A DNA stretch of 64,000 nt from Cordilura impudica (GCA_963682025.1 OY821519.1:252700116-252764115); one strand, 5' to 3'; shown: positions 47,191-60,359, counted from the stretch's first letter. Program-made: numbers and translations. The notes: generated by a model from the letters alone, not told the origin.

Positions 47191-48740
47191 GTTTGTAATT
47201 AAAGAGAACCAACTCTGTTGTAGAGGGGTTAACTACCACACCATTTTCCCTTACCCATTTGTCAAGTTTACCCAATGCCGACTTCACGAGATCACTGATC
47301 ATTACTAGGAATCAACGTCTGACCAGAAGCATAACGTCATCAGCATAGGCGACCAATTTGGTGCCCTTTCTGTAGAAAGAATGGAGAATTTTATTGATCA
47401 TAAAGTTCCAGAAAAGAGGAGATATAACTCCTCCTTGTGCAGTTCCCCTCTTCACCACTTTCCTCGCTTCCCCATCACGTATGCTAATTTTTATCACCCT
47501 GCTCTTCAGCGTGTTGCCAGTCCATAAGATTATAAGTGTATCCGTGCCCGTATTGTCTAAGAATTCTAGGATCGATAATATTTTGACATTATTGAACGCA
47601 CTTCTACCTCCAAAAAAGAAGCTAAAGCATATTATTTATAATGAAGGCATCCTCAATGATCCCAACTACTTCGTGTAAAGCCGTATCCACCGAACTTTTC
47701 TTGAGCATGTTGTTTCTTGCATGTTGAGCTTTACAGAAGTTGTCCGGCGTGAGCTTACTTCTCACATAGACATCTACCAATTTCTTGATAGGTCTGTAGT
47801 CATTTGCGGCACTATTGTTTGTCTTTCTCGCTTTGTGGATAAAGACCACTATAATATCTCTCCACTCGTTTGGTATATACCCTAAAGCCAGGCTGCCTGA
47901 AGAGATCCTTAATAGCCATGACATATTGATCTAATTTGTCCATATTTAGGAATTACTCGAGGAGCTATCTTTTAATACCTCATCTCTGCTACCAGGGAAT
48001 TTAGTATCCATTAGAAGTTCGATAGTATATTTGCTGCTTTCCCCGAAACTATCGCCAGGTTAAATTAGGAGTTGTGGTATGCTCGGGTCCTTGGAAAGAA
48101 CTTTACGAAGCCTTGCTGCTTCGTTAGTTCCCTCAAGTTCCTTACAGAAACTGGTACATGATTCCTTCTTAGCCCTGCATGTTGCCTTTTTAAAAGTATC
48201 AGTGCTCCTATGTTCTTTCGCCCTATAAAAAGTTTTTTAGTTTCTGTTCAGAGTAGCTTAAGCTCTCTGATTGTTGATTTTTCTAGAGGGCATGCACATG
48301 GGATAGGAATTTAGATATGCTTCTATAATTGTTTTCGTCACTAGGCGTCCTGAGTTTTAAACATCTTGAACACTGATCAGCCTTCCCATATCTGGAAGCG
48401 GTAGATTTTGTGCAAGACAGCGGAATTTAATCCAGATTATGATATGGAATCAATCCCCCCAAAGAAATGTCAATGCTGTAGATTATCCAATAATCCAGTC
48501 TAAAATTCTAACAGTGTCCGAGTTTGATACCAACGTTGTGTCAATAACTTGGTCCCTAATTCTATTATAGGAAGTGGAACAATTTCCTCTATTATCTATA
48601 ATCAAATTAGTCATTAGAAGGTAATTAAAAACGCACTCATCTCTGTTGCTGATACCAGTGCTACCCCATAAGGTGTGATGAGCGTTGGCATCGCCTCTAA
48701 TCACCAGATTGTAGCCCTTGGTCATACATACCCCGACCAG
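47191..48740 (-). pseudogene. LINE endonuclease plus reverse transcriptase relic
   Basis: Minus strand from 48725: LVIRGDANAHHTLWGSTGIS (GDANAHH endonuclease block of R1/LOA/I-type LINEs), DRGN-type SYNRIRDQVIDTTLVS (DxTL block), then a linker with frame breaks. The RT follows from 47924: SSGSLALGYIPNEWRDIIVV, HKARKTNNSAANDYRPI, then AQGGVISPLFWNFMIN and KLVAYADDVMLLVRR (47315-47440) with the catalytic YADD intact, and finally DKWVRENGVVVNPSTTELVL. The AFLD-type motif-A region has decayed (about 47620). It stops at the mariner leader repeat at 47190; RNase H is absent. Multiple frameshifts make it non-functional, but this is the best-preserved RT in the window. Confidence 0.85.
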
Positions 48741-49850
48741 AGATCTATTTATTTATAAATATGTTTATGTTTTTAAGTATAGGTGTATGTATATTAGAAG
48801 TAAGAACGAATATGCTAACAACACCCACAAGATATGAATTACAGTTATAAAATGAGCACAAAAAACAGCAGCACTTTACTAGGTTTTATTATGCCTAACG
48901 CCACATAGACGTAAAGGATATTATTATAAATTTGAGTTGACATTGGTTACACCTAAAGAAAGAAATTAGTCTTTTAGAGTCCCATTGTTCTATATTTGTT
49001 CCTATAAATTATTATCACAAACCACAATGGATGACATTTTAAACTCCTGCAAATTTATTTGTATTGAGCTACGATGTGTAGGAGTCTGGTGGTCAAGTAT
49101 TATTTGATTACACTTCAACCTTATTGCCTTTAAATTATTCTTGTTAAAATTTAATTCGCAGGTTATTTCTAAGAAATAAAGCAGCACAAAACCAGCTGTT
49201 AATGCATATAATAGGATAAATTCTTGACACAAATCCTTTTTCGAGGGTCCATATGTGAGTTATACAGTAAAATTAAAGTCTGGCTTAATTTCGAGCTAGT
49301 GCATGAATTGAAAGAAATATAATATATTAAAATCTTTAACAGATCATTATACATATTGCCTTCTGCTATATAAATTTATTGAAGTAAAAATACGGTGTTA
49401 TTTAGCCCGCCCTGGTTGATGTTTTCTATTTTACTTATCTTATATTAAGTAGAGTAAATTGTAAATTGTTTTTAAGATATTTTTTTTTTGCAATTCTTGT
49501 AACAACTATAAAAGCAAATACTCATACATGTCCCAAAAGAAAAAAAAAATATAATAAATAAACTAACATTTACGATATGGGTCATTCCATGATCGCAAAC
49601 TGTTGCCACTTTTTTAAATATTTATAAGTTAGAACTGACAAACAGACTGCCCATATTTACGCAAGCCACAGCTAGATTAATAACCCAAATAGTCACTCCA
49701 CAAACGCCGTTCTTAAATATAGGTAATTCATATTTTAACTACAATCAAAATTGAATTTAAACCAAAGAGCATTTAATAAAAACCACAAATCTTATTTTTT
49801 TTAATTAAACCAAGTTTTTGTCAATTTAAACTTGGGCACACAAGCCAATT
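48741..49850. other. AT-rich stretch, no gene seen
   Basis: The minus-strand frame 49002-49232 has no recognised motif. Confidence 0.4.
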
Positions 49851-49854
49851 AATT

Positions 49855-52680
49855 TAACGTTTAGGCCGAGTATTTTGGTGACAATTAAGTTTAACTTAGT
49901 TTAGTTAAACTTACTTAAGTTGAACTTAGTTTAGCCCAACTCAGCTTTTTAACAATTACAACTCTAAAACTATTTGACTAAGGCATTTAAAATGGTGAGT
50001 TTAACTAAACCTAGTTTAAATGACATCCAAAATCCTAGGCTTAATGCCTCTTAACTATTCGACTAAGAAGTCAAAATAAGTTAAATCAAAGTAAGTTAAC
50101 GACATTCAAAAACTTCGTCTAAAGCAACTAACTGATAAAACCCAGTTTAAACTATTGTTAAAATATTCAATGCTGGGAAAACATAATGATAAAAAGAAGT
50201 TTATATCCTGTTAGATTTATGGCGAGTTGTTGAGTTGTCAGTTAAACTTAGTTTATGTTTTAAGTTTAAAATTATTTGACTAAAAATGAGTTTTAGGGAT
50301 TTTAGTCAAAAACTGAATAAGTTTAATTAACATTAAAAAAAAATCGGGCTAAAGTTTTAAAACCCGTGAGTTTAACTAAACATAGTTCAATTGATTTCCC
50401 AAATACTCGGTCTTAGGCTAGGCATTGCTATATGTTTGTTAAACTAGGTGATTTCCTTTTAGACCCCGTTTTTAAGATATCAGTTAAACCTAGTTTTGTT
50501 AAACCCAGAATTTATTCATCAATTCCTTTATGAATTTGGACATGTCTGAAAAATTAATTCTCGGTTTAACTAAACTAAGTTTAACTGACATCTCAAAAAC
50601 TGGGCCTTAGTACACTAACTAGACACTTACTAAAGATTGCTCCCATTAGCTTTTTACAGATAAACTTAGCTTTCAAAGGTATAGGCTGAAGATAAACTCG
50701 TTAAAAAAAACAAAAATAAATGTTATTTTAAAAGTAAAAAAAATTTATCAAAATTCTTAAAAGCAATGCGATTTCTGAAGGACTTGTTCACATTTAGCAA
50801 AATTATATACTTGCACCGGTTCTCTGATATTTACTTCTATGTGTTCTTTTTATGTAAAAAAAAATTCAAAATAATTGTTATTTTCGGTCCCACCTTTAAA
50901 CAGAATTTGAGTTAAATGAAAAAAATAATACAATTTCTTTAATCAGAATTTAAAATAGATGGTTCAGACTTAAACAGATTATTCTTAGTTTAACTAAACT
51001 TCTTCCAAAAATTCGCTCAAAGTTAACTATTGTAAAATATTTGGTAATGTAATGATTAACTATAGTCAAACTAGGTTTTAGAAAAATTTATTATATACTT
51101 ATATCAGAAAAAGAAAATTTTAATTATTTTAATTTTTGAAATTTAAACATAGTTTAAGTAAAGTTAAACTATGGTTAACAAATGTTTATAAAATTTATTT
51201 TAATTAAAACCCTATTTCTATTACCTTCAAAAAATAAAATTAAATTAAAAGTTGAAAAAGTTTTACAAAAGCTTAAACTACATTTAAACTAAGTTCTTCT
51301 TTTATATTATTAAAGAAAACAAAAACTATTGCTAAAGAATAATTTGACTGTAAAAGAGGGGGTATATGTTGTTAATATCGGCTTATTGAGGTTAACTTTA
51401 AGCAATAATAGGTTTAACTTATATTTTTTGCTTACGTAGAGGTAAGTTTAACTAAACTAAATTTAATTAACATCCCAAAAATCAAACCTAAGTTGCTGAG
51501 AGATAAACTTAAACTAACTCGTAACAACATTTTAATAAGTTTCTTTTTTAAAACAAAACAAATAATAAAGGTTTTAAATAGAATTATTGTTAAACTGAAA
51601 AAAAAACTTTTCTTAAGGTGGAACTAAAAGGTAGATACTTCAGATAAACCCATATATATTTAAATTGAAAAAATGACATCGTACGTAATGTTTGATTGGA
51701 TTATTTTGAACAAAAACTTAATTGCATTTTATTAAGAGGCTGCATAACAAATTTTAGCTTTTAAAAATTAAAGTTATTTAAATAAAATTAAACTTAGTTT
51801 ATTTAAAGTTAAACTTAAGTTAAACTATTTTTAACTCTACGGCCACCCAGAAATTTGGCAAGAAGCTTAAAATATCGTATACTTTTTTAAACTTAGTTCA
51901 TGTATAGTTAAACTTAAGTTAAACTTTGTTTAACTCAAAAGCCACCAACAAATTTGGCAACAAGTTTTAAAAATTTTAAGCTTTTTAGTTTCTTATTTTT
52001 TTAAGTCAATGTTAAGAAAATCTATATTAAAAGTTTTTAAATTTAAACTTTGGTTATACTAGGATTTGATTTATATCGGAAACAAGGTTTTAATAAAAGA
52101 CTTAAACTTTTAGATTAACACGCTTTAACTATTTAAAATAAGATATCTTACGTTGAATTGTTGGAAGGGTAATATCACCCAATTTAGTTAAACTATAAAA
52201 GTATTTCACTAAATCTTTAAAAACCGTGAGATTAACTAAACTAACATTATTTATCAGTTCACCAGATTTTAGAGTTATGAGAGTTGGAAAAACATTTATA
52301 TAAAACGAAGAAACTATATCCATTAAAACTGCAGAAGCAATTGGAAAGATAATCTCAGTTTATAACTGTTTCCCGTTTAACTAACCGGCATTAAAAAAAA
52401 AACTCTCGTTATTTTAATTTTTCCTATATGTATTACAAAAAAAAAAAATTAGATTTTATTTGTTAAAATCAGTTCAAAAAGCTAAGCTTTTAGATTAATT
52501 CAGTTTAAAAAGTTAAACTTTAGCTAAACTATGTTTAAACTTTAGTTAAACTTTAATTAAACTATCTTCAATTTAAAAACACATCTATTTGTTTTTAATA
52601 GACCCGATTACACTATGAGTTGAAACAAATTATTAAAGGTTTAGGCTATGGTTAAGCTAGGTTTTTAGTGAAATTTATTT
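49855..52680. repeat. Diffuse domain of degenerate GTTTAACTAAACTTAGTTTAA repeats
   Basis: Dozens of imperfect palindromic copies of AGTTTAACTAAACTTAGTTTAACT are scattered over 2.8 kb. The clearest are joined to a block like TGACATCCCAAAAACTGGGCCTTAG (for example 49999-50040, 50378-50415, 50565-50612, 51440-51490). Spacing is irregular, roughly 40 to 200 bp, and orientation mixed. No coding potential. Confidence 0.75.
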
Positions 52681-53156
52681 AAAAAAAAACTATCTGCAAT
52701 TTTTTTATGTTTTAACCCATATGCTTTCATTGTTTTTCTAAACTGTTGTTTTAGTTTCTTTTTTTTTTGTGTGTGTCATTATCTGGTGCCCCTAAAGCGT
52801 TGGCATTAGTTGACATGATTTTAATGGGTGGCAATTATATGTTTTGTTTAAAAACGATTCAACAACATGCAATACATGGAAAATTGAAAAACGCAATAAA
52901 AAACATATTAAAGGTATAATTTTTTTAACATTATTTTTTGTAATACAAAAAAAAAACACACACACACAAAAATCAGTTTAAATATACATAAAATATATAG
53001 AGGACAAGTCCTTTGAGTCCTACAATAATGTAAGGTAACAACTTAACTATAAAAGTGGGAATACGAGTATATTAAAATAAAGTTGTTAAGATAATATATT
53101 TTAAAAACTAGTTAAAATGGTTTTTAATATTATTACATTTTTAAAATTATTTAAAA

Positions 53157-53364
53157 AAAAGTGCCCCGCTAGGTGAGTAGGTAGCATGCTCGCCTATCAT
53201 GCGGGGGTCGTGGGTTCGATTCCCACTAGAGGCTTTGGTCTGGCGCTGCAAAAACCAGCCAAATAGTCTTTGTCACCCGGCCTATCTCTGGACCCAAATT
53301 AGCATACAAATTGTTATTAATATATGTATTGTAATTAATATAAACAAATAAAAAATAAATAAAT
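53157..53364 (+). mobile_element. tRNA-derived SINE with 13-bp target-site duplication
   Basis: The head resembles a tRNA: A box TAGGTGAGTAGG (53170-53181), an anticodon-arm-like CTCGCCTATCATGCGGG, and B box GGTTCGATTCC (53213-53223), the Pol III internal promoter. The acceptor stem does not pair properly, so it is not a tRNA gene. A unique body (TCTGGCGCTGCAAAAACCAG) and an (AAAT)n tail follow. AAATTATTTAAAA occurs at 53144-53156 and 53365-53377, a 13-bp target duplication. Confidence 0.85.
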
Positions 53365-53377
53365 AAATTATTTAAAA

Positions 53378-54480
53378 TTTCAATGAAATTTGCTTGAAAG
53401 AGGCAGCTGAGTTAATGTAGTTTCCTCACGAATTATAACTCTATGGCGACAAAACAACCAACCACTTCCTAACTCTGTAATAAATTACTTTCACACTTTA
53501 GTTTTGGGTAACAAAAGAATCATTTCGTTGCTCAAAAATTTTATACAATAATATGGAATTATACAAAAGAAATCTTATTAAGCTTAGAACCAATAGACAC
53601 TAAGACTTTAGGAACTGATTTACAAACCAATATTCTCTTAAAACATAATTTGATTTTCCACAAAAGACTGAAGCCAAAAAATAAAAAAATAAATCTACAT
53701 TTATTACTAAAAAATATATGTTAGAAAAAAAAAAACAGCTAAAACACTATGACAACACATCTTTTACGTCTTTTAATAAGAAAATAAAAGAAATAAAATA
53801 GAAATCCGGAAGAAAAACTCATTTGATTCTTATAAAACTAAAGTCAACAATGCAAATAAATGTTCGAGAGCCAACACAGATGGATGGAAGGACAAACAGA
53901 CAAAGTCGTTGTAAGGGAAAATTTTTATAAAGTGGAATTAAAGTAATAAATTAGTTTATTTTAAATGTTTGCCCATATTCTTGTTCGAATTTACAGGCTT
54001 ATATATAATGGAAATTTTCTTTATGATAGTACTTTTTAGCCTTTTTTGTAGCATATATTTAGGCTGTTGACATTTTTCTTAACAAATGTTTGTTCTTTTT
54101 ACGATTGCTGTATGTGTTTAGTATGGTTTCGTACATAAATACTTATATATGTATTTTTTTATTCTATTTAGAACATCAAAAATTCATGGGCTGTAGAATT
54201 GAAATATGTTTCGAATATCCTTCCTTCCTTTATGTGATAGAGGAGTGAGATTGAAAAACCGAAAGTCAAGATAGACATATGTGGTAATAGGCAAGGGATG
54301 GAAGCCATACTAAACCATAAGTTTTGTTTTGGAAACTCGACTAGAATTTGTTTTAATTTTCACTTTAATGGGATTTCACTTTAAACAGCTTTCAGTAAAA
54401 TTGGTAATTAATTTGTCTAACTAATGAATTAGTACCATGTCTGCTACTTATTTATTACTTACGATTGGCTACGATGACTT
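53378..54480. other. AT-rich stretch, no gene seen
   Basis: A short GATGGATGGAAGGACAAACAGAC scrap near 53879 may be another relic of the GACGGACGG-bearing element. Confidence 0.35.
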
Positions 54481-54489
54481 TCAATAAAC

Positions 54490-54718
54490 AAAAAACTTTT
54501 TTTTTCTTAAAAAAGTGCCTTTTGTACACCTACTTCTTAAAAAATTTATTATCTTCAGAAGTTCTTACAAAAGAACCTTTTTAAAAATGTATCTTTTTCT
54601 TAAAAATTAACTTTTTCTAAAGAATTAAATTTTTTTAAAAGTATTTTTTCATAAAAGTTACCTACTTTAAAAAAGTACCTTTAGCTTAAAAAAAAATTAA
54701 ATTTTCTTAAAAAGTTGT
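54490..54718 (+). repeat. 18-bp array, short block 4a
   Basis: About a dozen TTTTCTTAAAAAAGT-type units in block-1 orientation, separated from block 4b by the minisatellite. Confidence 0.75.
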
Positions 54719-54734
54719 ATGTCGCTTCCATAGT

Positions 54735-55300
54735 ACTTCATAATTTTGTATAGGAGATGCCACACCTACTAATATTATCCTACCCATTTTTTATCTGACA
54801 ACTCATATTAATATATGATGGACTCGTAAAAACTGTCAAGGCTTTTCCTTTTTTTTAGTACTCCAGTTGTATGCTCCACTCACGAACATTTTTTATTCGA
54901 CTAATCACATTAATCACTTATGGTCTCATTCAAAGTCCAAAGGTTCACTATTACAGTACTCCAGATATATGATCTTTAATATTTACTTTACATGCGGGTG
55001 CCACGCCCACTGGTTCGATCACGTCGAATTTTTGTCCGACTACTCATTTTAATAATAAATGACCTCAGATAAATTTTAAAAGCTGTATCTATCACAGTAC
55101 TCGAGATAAATAGTATTGAATAATTACTTTATATGGGTGGTGCCACGCCCACTTATCCGATCCAGCCCATTTCTGGGATGGTTACTAATATTAATAATGG
55201 GTGAACTCACCCAAATTGGCAAAGCTTTCCTGTCATAGTACTCAATATATATAATAAAAAAGAATCACTTTGTATGGGAGGGTAGTTGTATGGGAGGGTA
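54735..55300 (+). repeat. Tandem repeat of 120-142-bp units (GCCACGCCCAC)
   Basis: Four degenerate units, with the landmark GCCACRCCYAC or its relic at 54759, 54879, 55000 and 55142. Each also has a TAGTACTCCAGATATATGAT-like part and CGACTACTCATATTAATAAATGA-like part. It is embedded between 18-bp arrays. The frame 54867-55052 lies inside and is not a gene. Confidence 0.7.
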
Positions 55301-55319
55301 CTTTCACTTTTATATATAT

Positions 55320-57340
55320 AGTTAAACATTTCCTTAAAAAAGCAAATTTTCTTAGGAAGTTCCATTTCGTAAAAAATCACCTTCTCTTAGGTATGTAGGT
55401 GTATTTTCTTAAAAAGGGACATTTTCGTAAATTAGTACCTTTTCCTAAAAAAGTGAAATTTCTTAAAAAAGTAAATTTTCTATAAAATATGCCGTTTCTT
55501 AAAACATACCTTTTCCCACAAAACTATTTTTTTCTTTATAAAAAATACAATATCTTAAAAAAGTACCTTTTCTTAAAAAGGCAACTTTTCCTGAAAAAGT
55601 ATATTTTCGTAAAAAGTTCATTTTTAAAATAGACCGTTTTCCTTAAGAAGTACATTTTCTTTTAAAAACCCATTTCCTTAAAAATTCACATTGTGCAAAT
55701 AAAGTAAATTTTCTTAAAAAAGTAGATCTTCTTAAAAAAGGGCCTTTTCTTAGAAAAGTTTCTTTTTTAAATAGAACGTTTTTCTTAAAAAGTAAATTTT
55801 CCTTTAAAAGTAAATTTTCTAAGACCAGTTCTTAAGAATTCACTTTTTTAAATAAAGTAAACTTTCTGAAAAAAGTACCTTTCTTTAAAAGGGACCCTTT
55901 CTTAAATAAGCACCTTTTTAAATTTTTTTAAAGTAACTTTTCTTAAAGAAGTAAATTTTTCTTAAAAAAAGTAAATATCCTCAAAAAATTAGCCTATCTT
56001 AAAAAATAAACTTCCTTAACAAAGTATTTTTACTGAAAAAAGTAACTTTTCTTAAAAATTACTTACCATTTCTTAAAAAATTAACTTTTATTAAAAAAAT
56101 AAGCTTTTGTTAAAAAGTACATTTTCTTAAAAAAGTACCTTTTCTTAAGGAGCATCTGTTCGCAGAAATATAACTTTACTTAAAAAAAAAATTTTGTTAA
56201 AAAAAAACTATCTTAAACAAGTTCAACTTCTTAAAAAAGTTCCCTTTCTTAAAATAGTACATTTTCTAAGGATAGTTGTTTTTTCGGAGAAGTATACTTT
56301 TTTTTTAAAATAGCTCTTCTAGAAAAAGTAAATTTTCTTAAAAAGTACCTGTTTCTAAAAGAGTAACTTTTAATTAGAACAAAAATAACTTTTGTTAAAA
56401 AAGTACAATTTCTAAAAAATTACCTTCTCTTAAAAAGTACGACTTCTGAAAAAAGTAACGTTTGATAAAATAGTACATTTTCTTAAGATAGTAGTTTTTT
56501 GTAAAAGAATCCCTTTTATGACAAAGCACTTTTTCTTGAAAAAGTGCTCTTTCTTAAAAAAGTACATATTTTTAAAAAGTAATTTTTCTTAAAAAGGAAC
56601 CTTTTCTGAAAAAGTACCTTTAGTTAAAGAGCACATATTCTTAAAAAAGTAACTTTTCTTAAAAAGTACCTGTTGTTAAGAAAGTATATGTTCTTAAAAA
56701 GTACCTTTTCTTGAACAAGTAAATTTTTTAAAAAATTACCTTTTCTTAAAAAGGTACATTTTCTTTAAACGTATCTTTTCTTAAAAAATATTTTTTCCTA
56801 AAAAAAATAAATTTTTTAAGACAGTACTTAAAATAAAATAGTAAATTTTCTTAAGATAGTAGTTTTTTGTAAAAGAATCCCTTTTATGACAAAGCACTTT
56901 TTCTTTTTTTCTTGAAAAAGTGCTTTTTCTTAAAAAAGTACATAATTTTAAAGAGTAATTTTTCTTAAAAAGGAACCTTTTCTGAAAAAGTACCTTTAGT
57001 TAAAAAGCACATATTCCTAAAAAAATAACTTTTCTTAAAAAGTACCTGTCGTTAAGAAAGTACCTGTTCTTAAAAAGTACCTTTTCTTGAACAAGTAAAT
57101 TTTTTAAAAAATTACCTTTTCTTAAAAAGGTACATTTTCTTTAAACGTATCTTTTCTTAAAAAATATTTTTCCTAAAAAAAATAAATTTTTTAAGACAGT
57201 ACTTGTTTCTAAAACTACCATATCTCTTCAAGAAGTACCGTTTCTGTAAAAAAAATTTTTTTTTAAAGAAGACTTCTCTGAAAAAATCACCTTGCCCATA
57301 AAAAAGCAAATTTTCTTAAAAAATAACAAGCAAATTTTAT
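55320..57340 (+). repeat. Degenerate 18-bp satellite-like array, block 4b
   Basis: About 2 kb in block-1 orientation. A 368-bp higher-order duplication is clear: 56471-56838 and 56839-57203 share TTCTTAAGATAGTAGTTTTTTG, GAATCCCTTTTATGACAAAGC and TTTAAACGTATCTTTTC in the same order, with few differences. Confidence 0.9.
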
Positions 57341-57395
57341 AATCCTACAAAAAATTTGTTGCATAAAACATTCATTTAAAAAAAAAAATCTGTAT

Positions 57396-57700
57396 TTTTA
57401 TACCCTCCACACCATTGTGTAAAGGGTATATGTAGGGGTTCGTTAATCCCATTGTAACTTATAAAAAAATTAAAACCGACGATCCAATGTATATTCCTTT
57501 AAAAGGAGGAATCCATATAGCGATGTCCGTCTGAATTTCTGTTAGAAACATTCTACTCTCTGCAATAGGTAGAGTGAATCTTACTACTTAGGCTTTAAAT
57601 GTTCGTCATAATCTGCAGCAGTTTGGTATTGAACTTGCAGCCCCTAGACCGAATAGGCGACGAATGACGTACGAAAATAAATTGTGTACGCATCGCGAAT
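57396..57700 (+). repeat. Dispersed repeat fragment with ACCCTCCAC..GGGTATA hairpin end
   Basis: TTTTTATACCCTCCACACCATTGTGTAAAGGGTATATGTAGG followed by CCGACGATCC and GATGTCCGTCTGAATTTCTG. The hairpin end resembles that at 37208-37235. Extent on the right is a guess. Confidence 0.45.
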
Positions 57701-57998
57701 AAACAAACAAAAACGAAATTCTATGGGTTTATATTTGTTTTGATTTTTTTTTTTAAATTTCATATTTTTGAAGAAAAAAAAATACAAAAATTTTTCAGCA
57801 CAAAGGTATAAACGCCGAAGAAGTCACAGGGAATATAAATTTATATTTTCAGCAGTAAAAGCCTGAATAAAAAAAAAAAACATTAATTTAGATGGATAGA
57901 ATTCGTCATCCAAATAACAATTTTTTTTTCCGAAAAAATTTGTTGGTCATTTCTTATGGTGTTAAAGGATTAAGATTTGAAAGGATATTGACATATTT

Positions 57999-58673
57999 TT
58001 ATCCTGATTGCTCATATTGCAAAATTTGCTCAAAATAAGCTTTAACTTCTGCCTTCCAGTCTTTATAGGCGGCTACTTTAAAACTAAACATATATTCACC
58101 GGTGGGCAATGGCAGAAATCGAAACATCGATTCATCCAATATCCAGTTATTGACAATTATGTCATCCTGTAAGAAATAAAGAACAAAGGAATAATAAATA
58201 TTTCAAAAATAATTACTAAAAACAAAAACCCACTTACATTATAAGGACAAGTATGATTAATATTCGAATCTTTCATCAGAAAATCGAAAAAAAATATTTT
58301 TATAAAGGACAGACGTTTAGCAGTACTTTTAAAAAATTTACACAAATCGGTAGTACCGTTATACAGAAATGGTCGATAGCCGTTGGTTTTTCGGAATAAT
58401 TCCACATTAACCTAATTGAAAAAAAAAGTAGACAAGTAAAGTGAAGATATTTATAAATCTGGAACATACCGTAACATTTGTGACTGGAACCTGATATAAT
58501 TTGACGCGAATATTCAAACCCACTACACCACGTCGCAAGAGTTTTAAATAACATTTTTCAAATGTGGCAAATGGTTTATCCAATGAAAGACATTTTATAT
58601 TAGTAAAACGTACGTATCCTCCAGTCATTGTTAATATATAATAAAATAATAGAACTTGATAAATGAAATTCAT
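57999..58673 (-). CDS. DUF1091 family secreted protein, paralogue 1 (three exons)
   Basis: Exons, in reading order: 58673-58470, 58411-58238 and 58166-57999; introns of 58 and 71 bp start GTATGT and GTAAGT and end AG, both in phase 0. The product is 181 residues, the usual size of DUF1091 proteins. Residues 1-19 (MNFIYQVLLFYYILTMTGG) form a signal peptide. Family landmarks follow: FTNIKC, FATFEKCYLK, VPVTNVT, NGYRPFLYN, DLCKFF, SNINHTCPYN and FLPLPTGEYMFSFKVAAYKD. The four cysteines after the signal peptide are retained, and there is no stop or frameshift. DUF1091 proteins are a large dipteran family related in fold to MD-2/ML lipid-binding proteins; their functions are mostly unknown, so none is claimed. 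A TATA box lies at 58845-58853 on this strand. It is tandem to 61508-62154 on the same strand. Identification is firm; expression is unproven. Confidence 0.92.
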
Positions 58674-58844
58674 TTTGCAGACTAAATTCAGTTTATTGAA
58701 ATTTTTGATTGAAGTTGTCGTCTATCAAGCAGTCATGCGTGTAATGATATTAATAAAAAAAACAATTATTAATTACAATTACTCCAATCAAAATCGAACA
58801 TTTCAACTAATGCAGCCGAGATGATAGCGAACCAAATGTTAACA

Positions 58845-58853
58845 TTTTTTATA
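58845..58853 (-). promoter_or_regulatory. TATA box of DUF1091 paralogue 1
   Basis: GGGTATAAAAAATGTTAAC on the minus strand, 172 bp above the ATG. The same GGGTATAAAAAAT lies in the same place above paralogue 2, and the ~95 bp leader above each ATG is nearly identical. Confidence 0.55.
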
Positions 58854-59079
58854 CCCAAAAAGGATGCGGTGATCACTTAAAAAGAGCTTAATGCAATTTA
58901 CTTATCTATTAACGTTATCTACGCTTTTTTTGATGCAATTACTTTTTTGTTGTAATTTTCAGAGTTATTTATTAGCATTCGATTTTAAGCCTCTACTTAT
59001 TTTAATAAGAAAATTATTTCTAAAGTAATTTGGAAACGACAATATTGAATATGGGCACGGAAATATTTAAAAAATAAAA

Positions 59080-60355
59080 GGTTTTCATTTTCTTAAGCAG
59101 AATCTTCTCTTAAGAAAGTACCTTTTCATAGAAACGTACATTTTATTAAAAAAGTGTATTTTCCACAAAAAGTTCCTTTTCCACAAACTTTTTTAAAAAC
59201 GTACGTTTTCTTAAGGAAGTACCATTTCATAATAAATTACCTTTTGTTAAAAATAAGTACATTTACTTAGAAAAGTGGATTCTTTTTTAAAGGGTATTTT
59301 TTTTTAAGTAGAATTTTATAAGAATATTTTTAAGAACATTTTCTTATTTATTTTCTTATATATTTTCTTTAAGAACATTTTCTTAAAAATATTCTTATAT
59401 TAAAAAGTATAATTTCTAAAAAATTGTCTTTTTAAGACAAGTACATTTTTCTGAAAAAATTACACTTTGTTAAAAAGGTATCTTTCTTAAAAAAATTCCT
59501 CTGCTTAATGCATTTTCTAAACAAGTAACATTTCTTAAAAATGTAACCTTTGAAGAGCACTTTTTCTTGAAAAGGCACCTTTTCTTAACAACATTACTTT
59601 TTCTTAAACATAATAAAATTTAATATTCATTAAGAAAGTAACTTTTCCTAGGAACATACATATGTTTTCTCCATAAAGTACCTTTTTTAAAATGTTACCT
59701 TTCTTTAAACAGGTAAATTTTCTTAAAAAAGTTAATTTTTTTAAAAAGTACCTTATCGTAATCAAGTACATTTTCTTAAAAAAGAACATTCCTTTAAAAA
59801 GTACTTTTTTTTAAAAAGAACCTTTTAGAAAGAAATACATTTTCTTAAATCAAAATTTTCTTGAACAAATATCTTTTCTTTCAAAAAGTACTTTTTCTTA
59901 TGAAAGTACCTTTCTTAAAAAGTACTTTTTCTTATAAAAGTAACTTTCCTAAAAAGTACTTTTTTTAAAAAACAATTATCACTTTTTAAAGATATAACTT
60001 TATTTTTAAGTAAATTTTCTTAAAAAAGTAAAATTTCTTAAAAAAGTAAACTTTTTTAATATAGTACATTTTCTTAAGAAAGTAGTTTTTCGTAGAAAAA
60101 AGGATATTTTCTTAAAAAAGTATATTTTTTATCTTTTCTTAAAAAAATACCTTTAATTAAAAGGCAAATTTTTTTTTAAATGAGCTTTTCTTGAAGGACG
60201 TATTTTTTGTCAAAAAAGTACCTTTTCTAAAAAAGTACCTTATCTTAAAATAGTACCTTTTCTTAAAAGAGTACATTTTCTTAAAAAAATAACTTTTGTT
60301 TTAAAAGAGGCTTTCTTTTTAAAAATACCTTTTCTTAAAAAATAAAACTTTAAAG
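59080..60355 (+). repeat. Degenerate 18-bp satellite-like array, block 5
   Basis: About 1.3 kb in block-1 orientation, lying between the two DUF1091 genes. Includes a local TATTTTCTTATA duplication at 59320-59400. Confidence 0.85.
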
Positions 60356-60359
60356 ATCA

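Noticed and set aside
53161..53232. tRNA gene (ATC anticodon in the loop)
   Set aside because: The acceptor stem does not pair and the sequence has a SINE body, tail and target duplication.
58300..58554. Minus-strand 84-residue frame overlapping the DUF1091 gene
   Set aside because: Out of frame with the spliced coding sequence and spans intron 1; an artefact.
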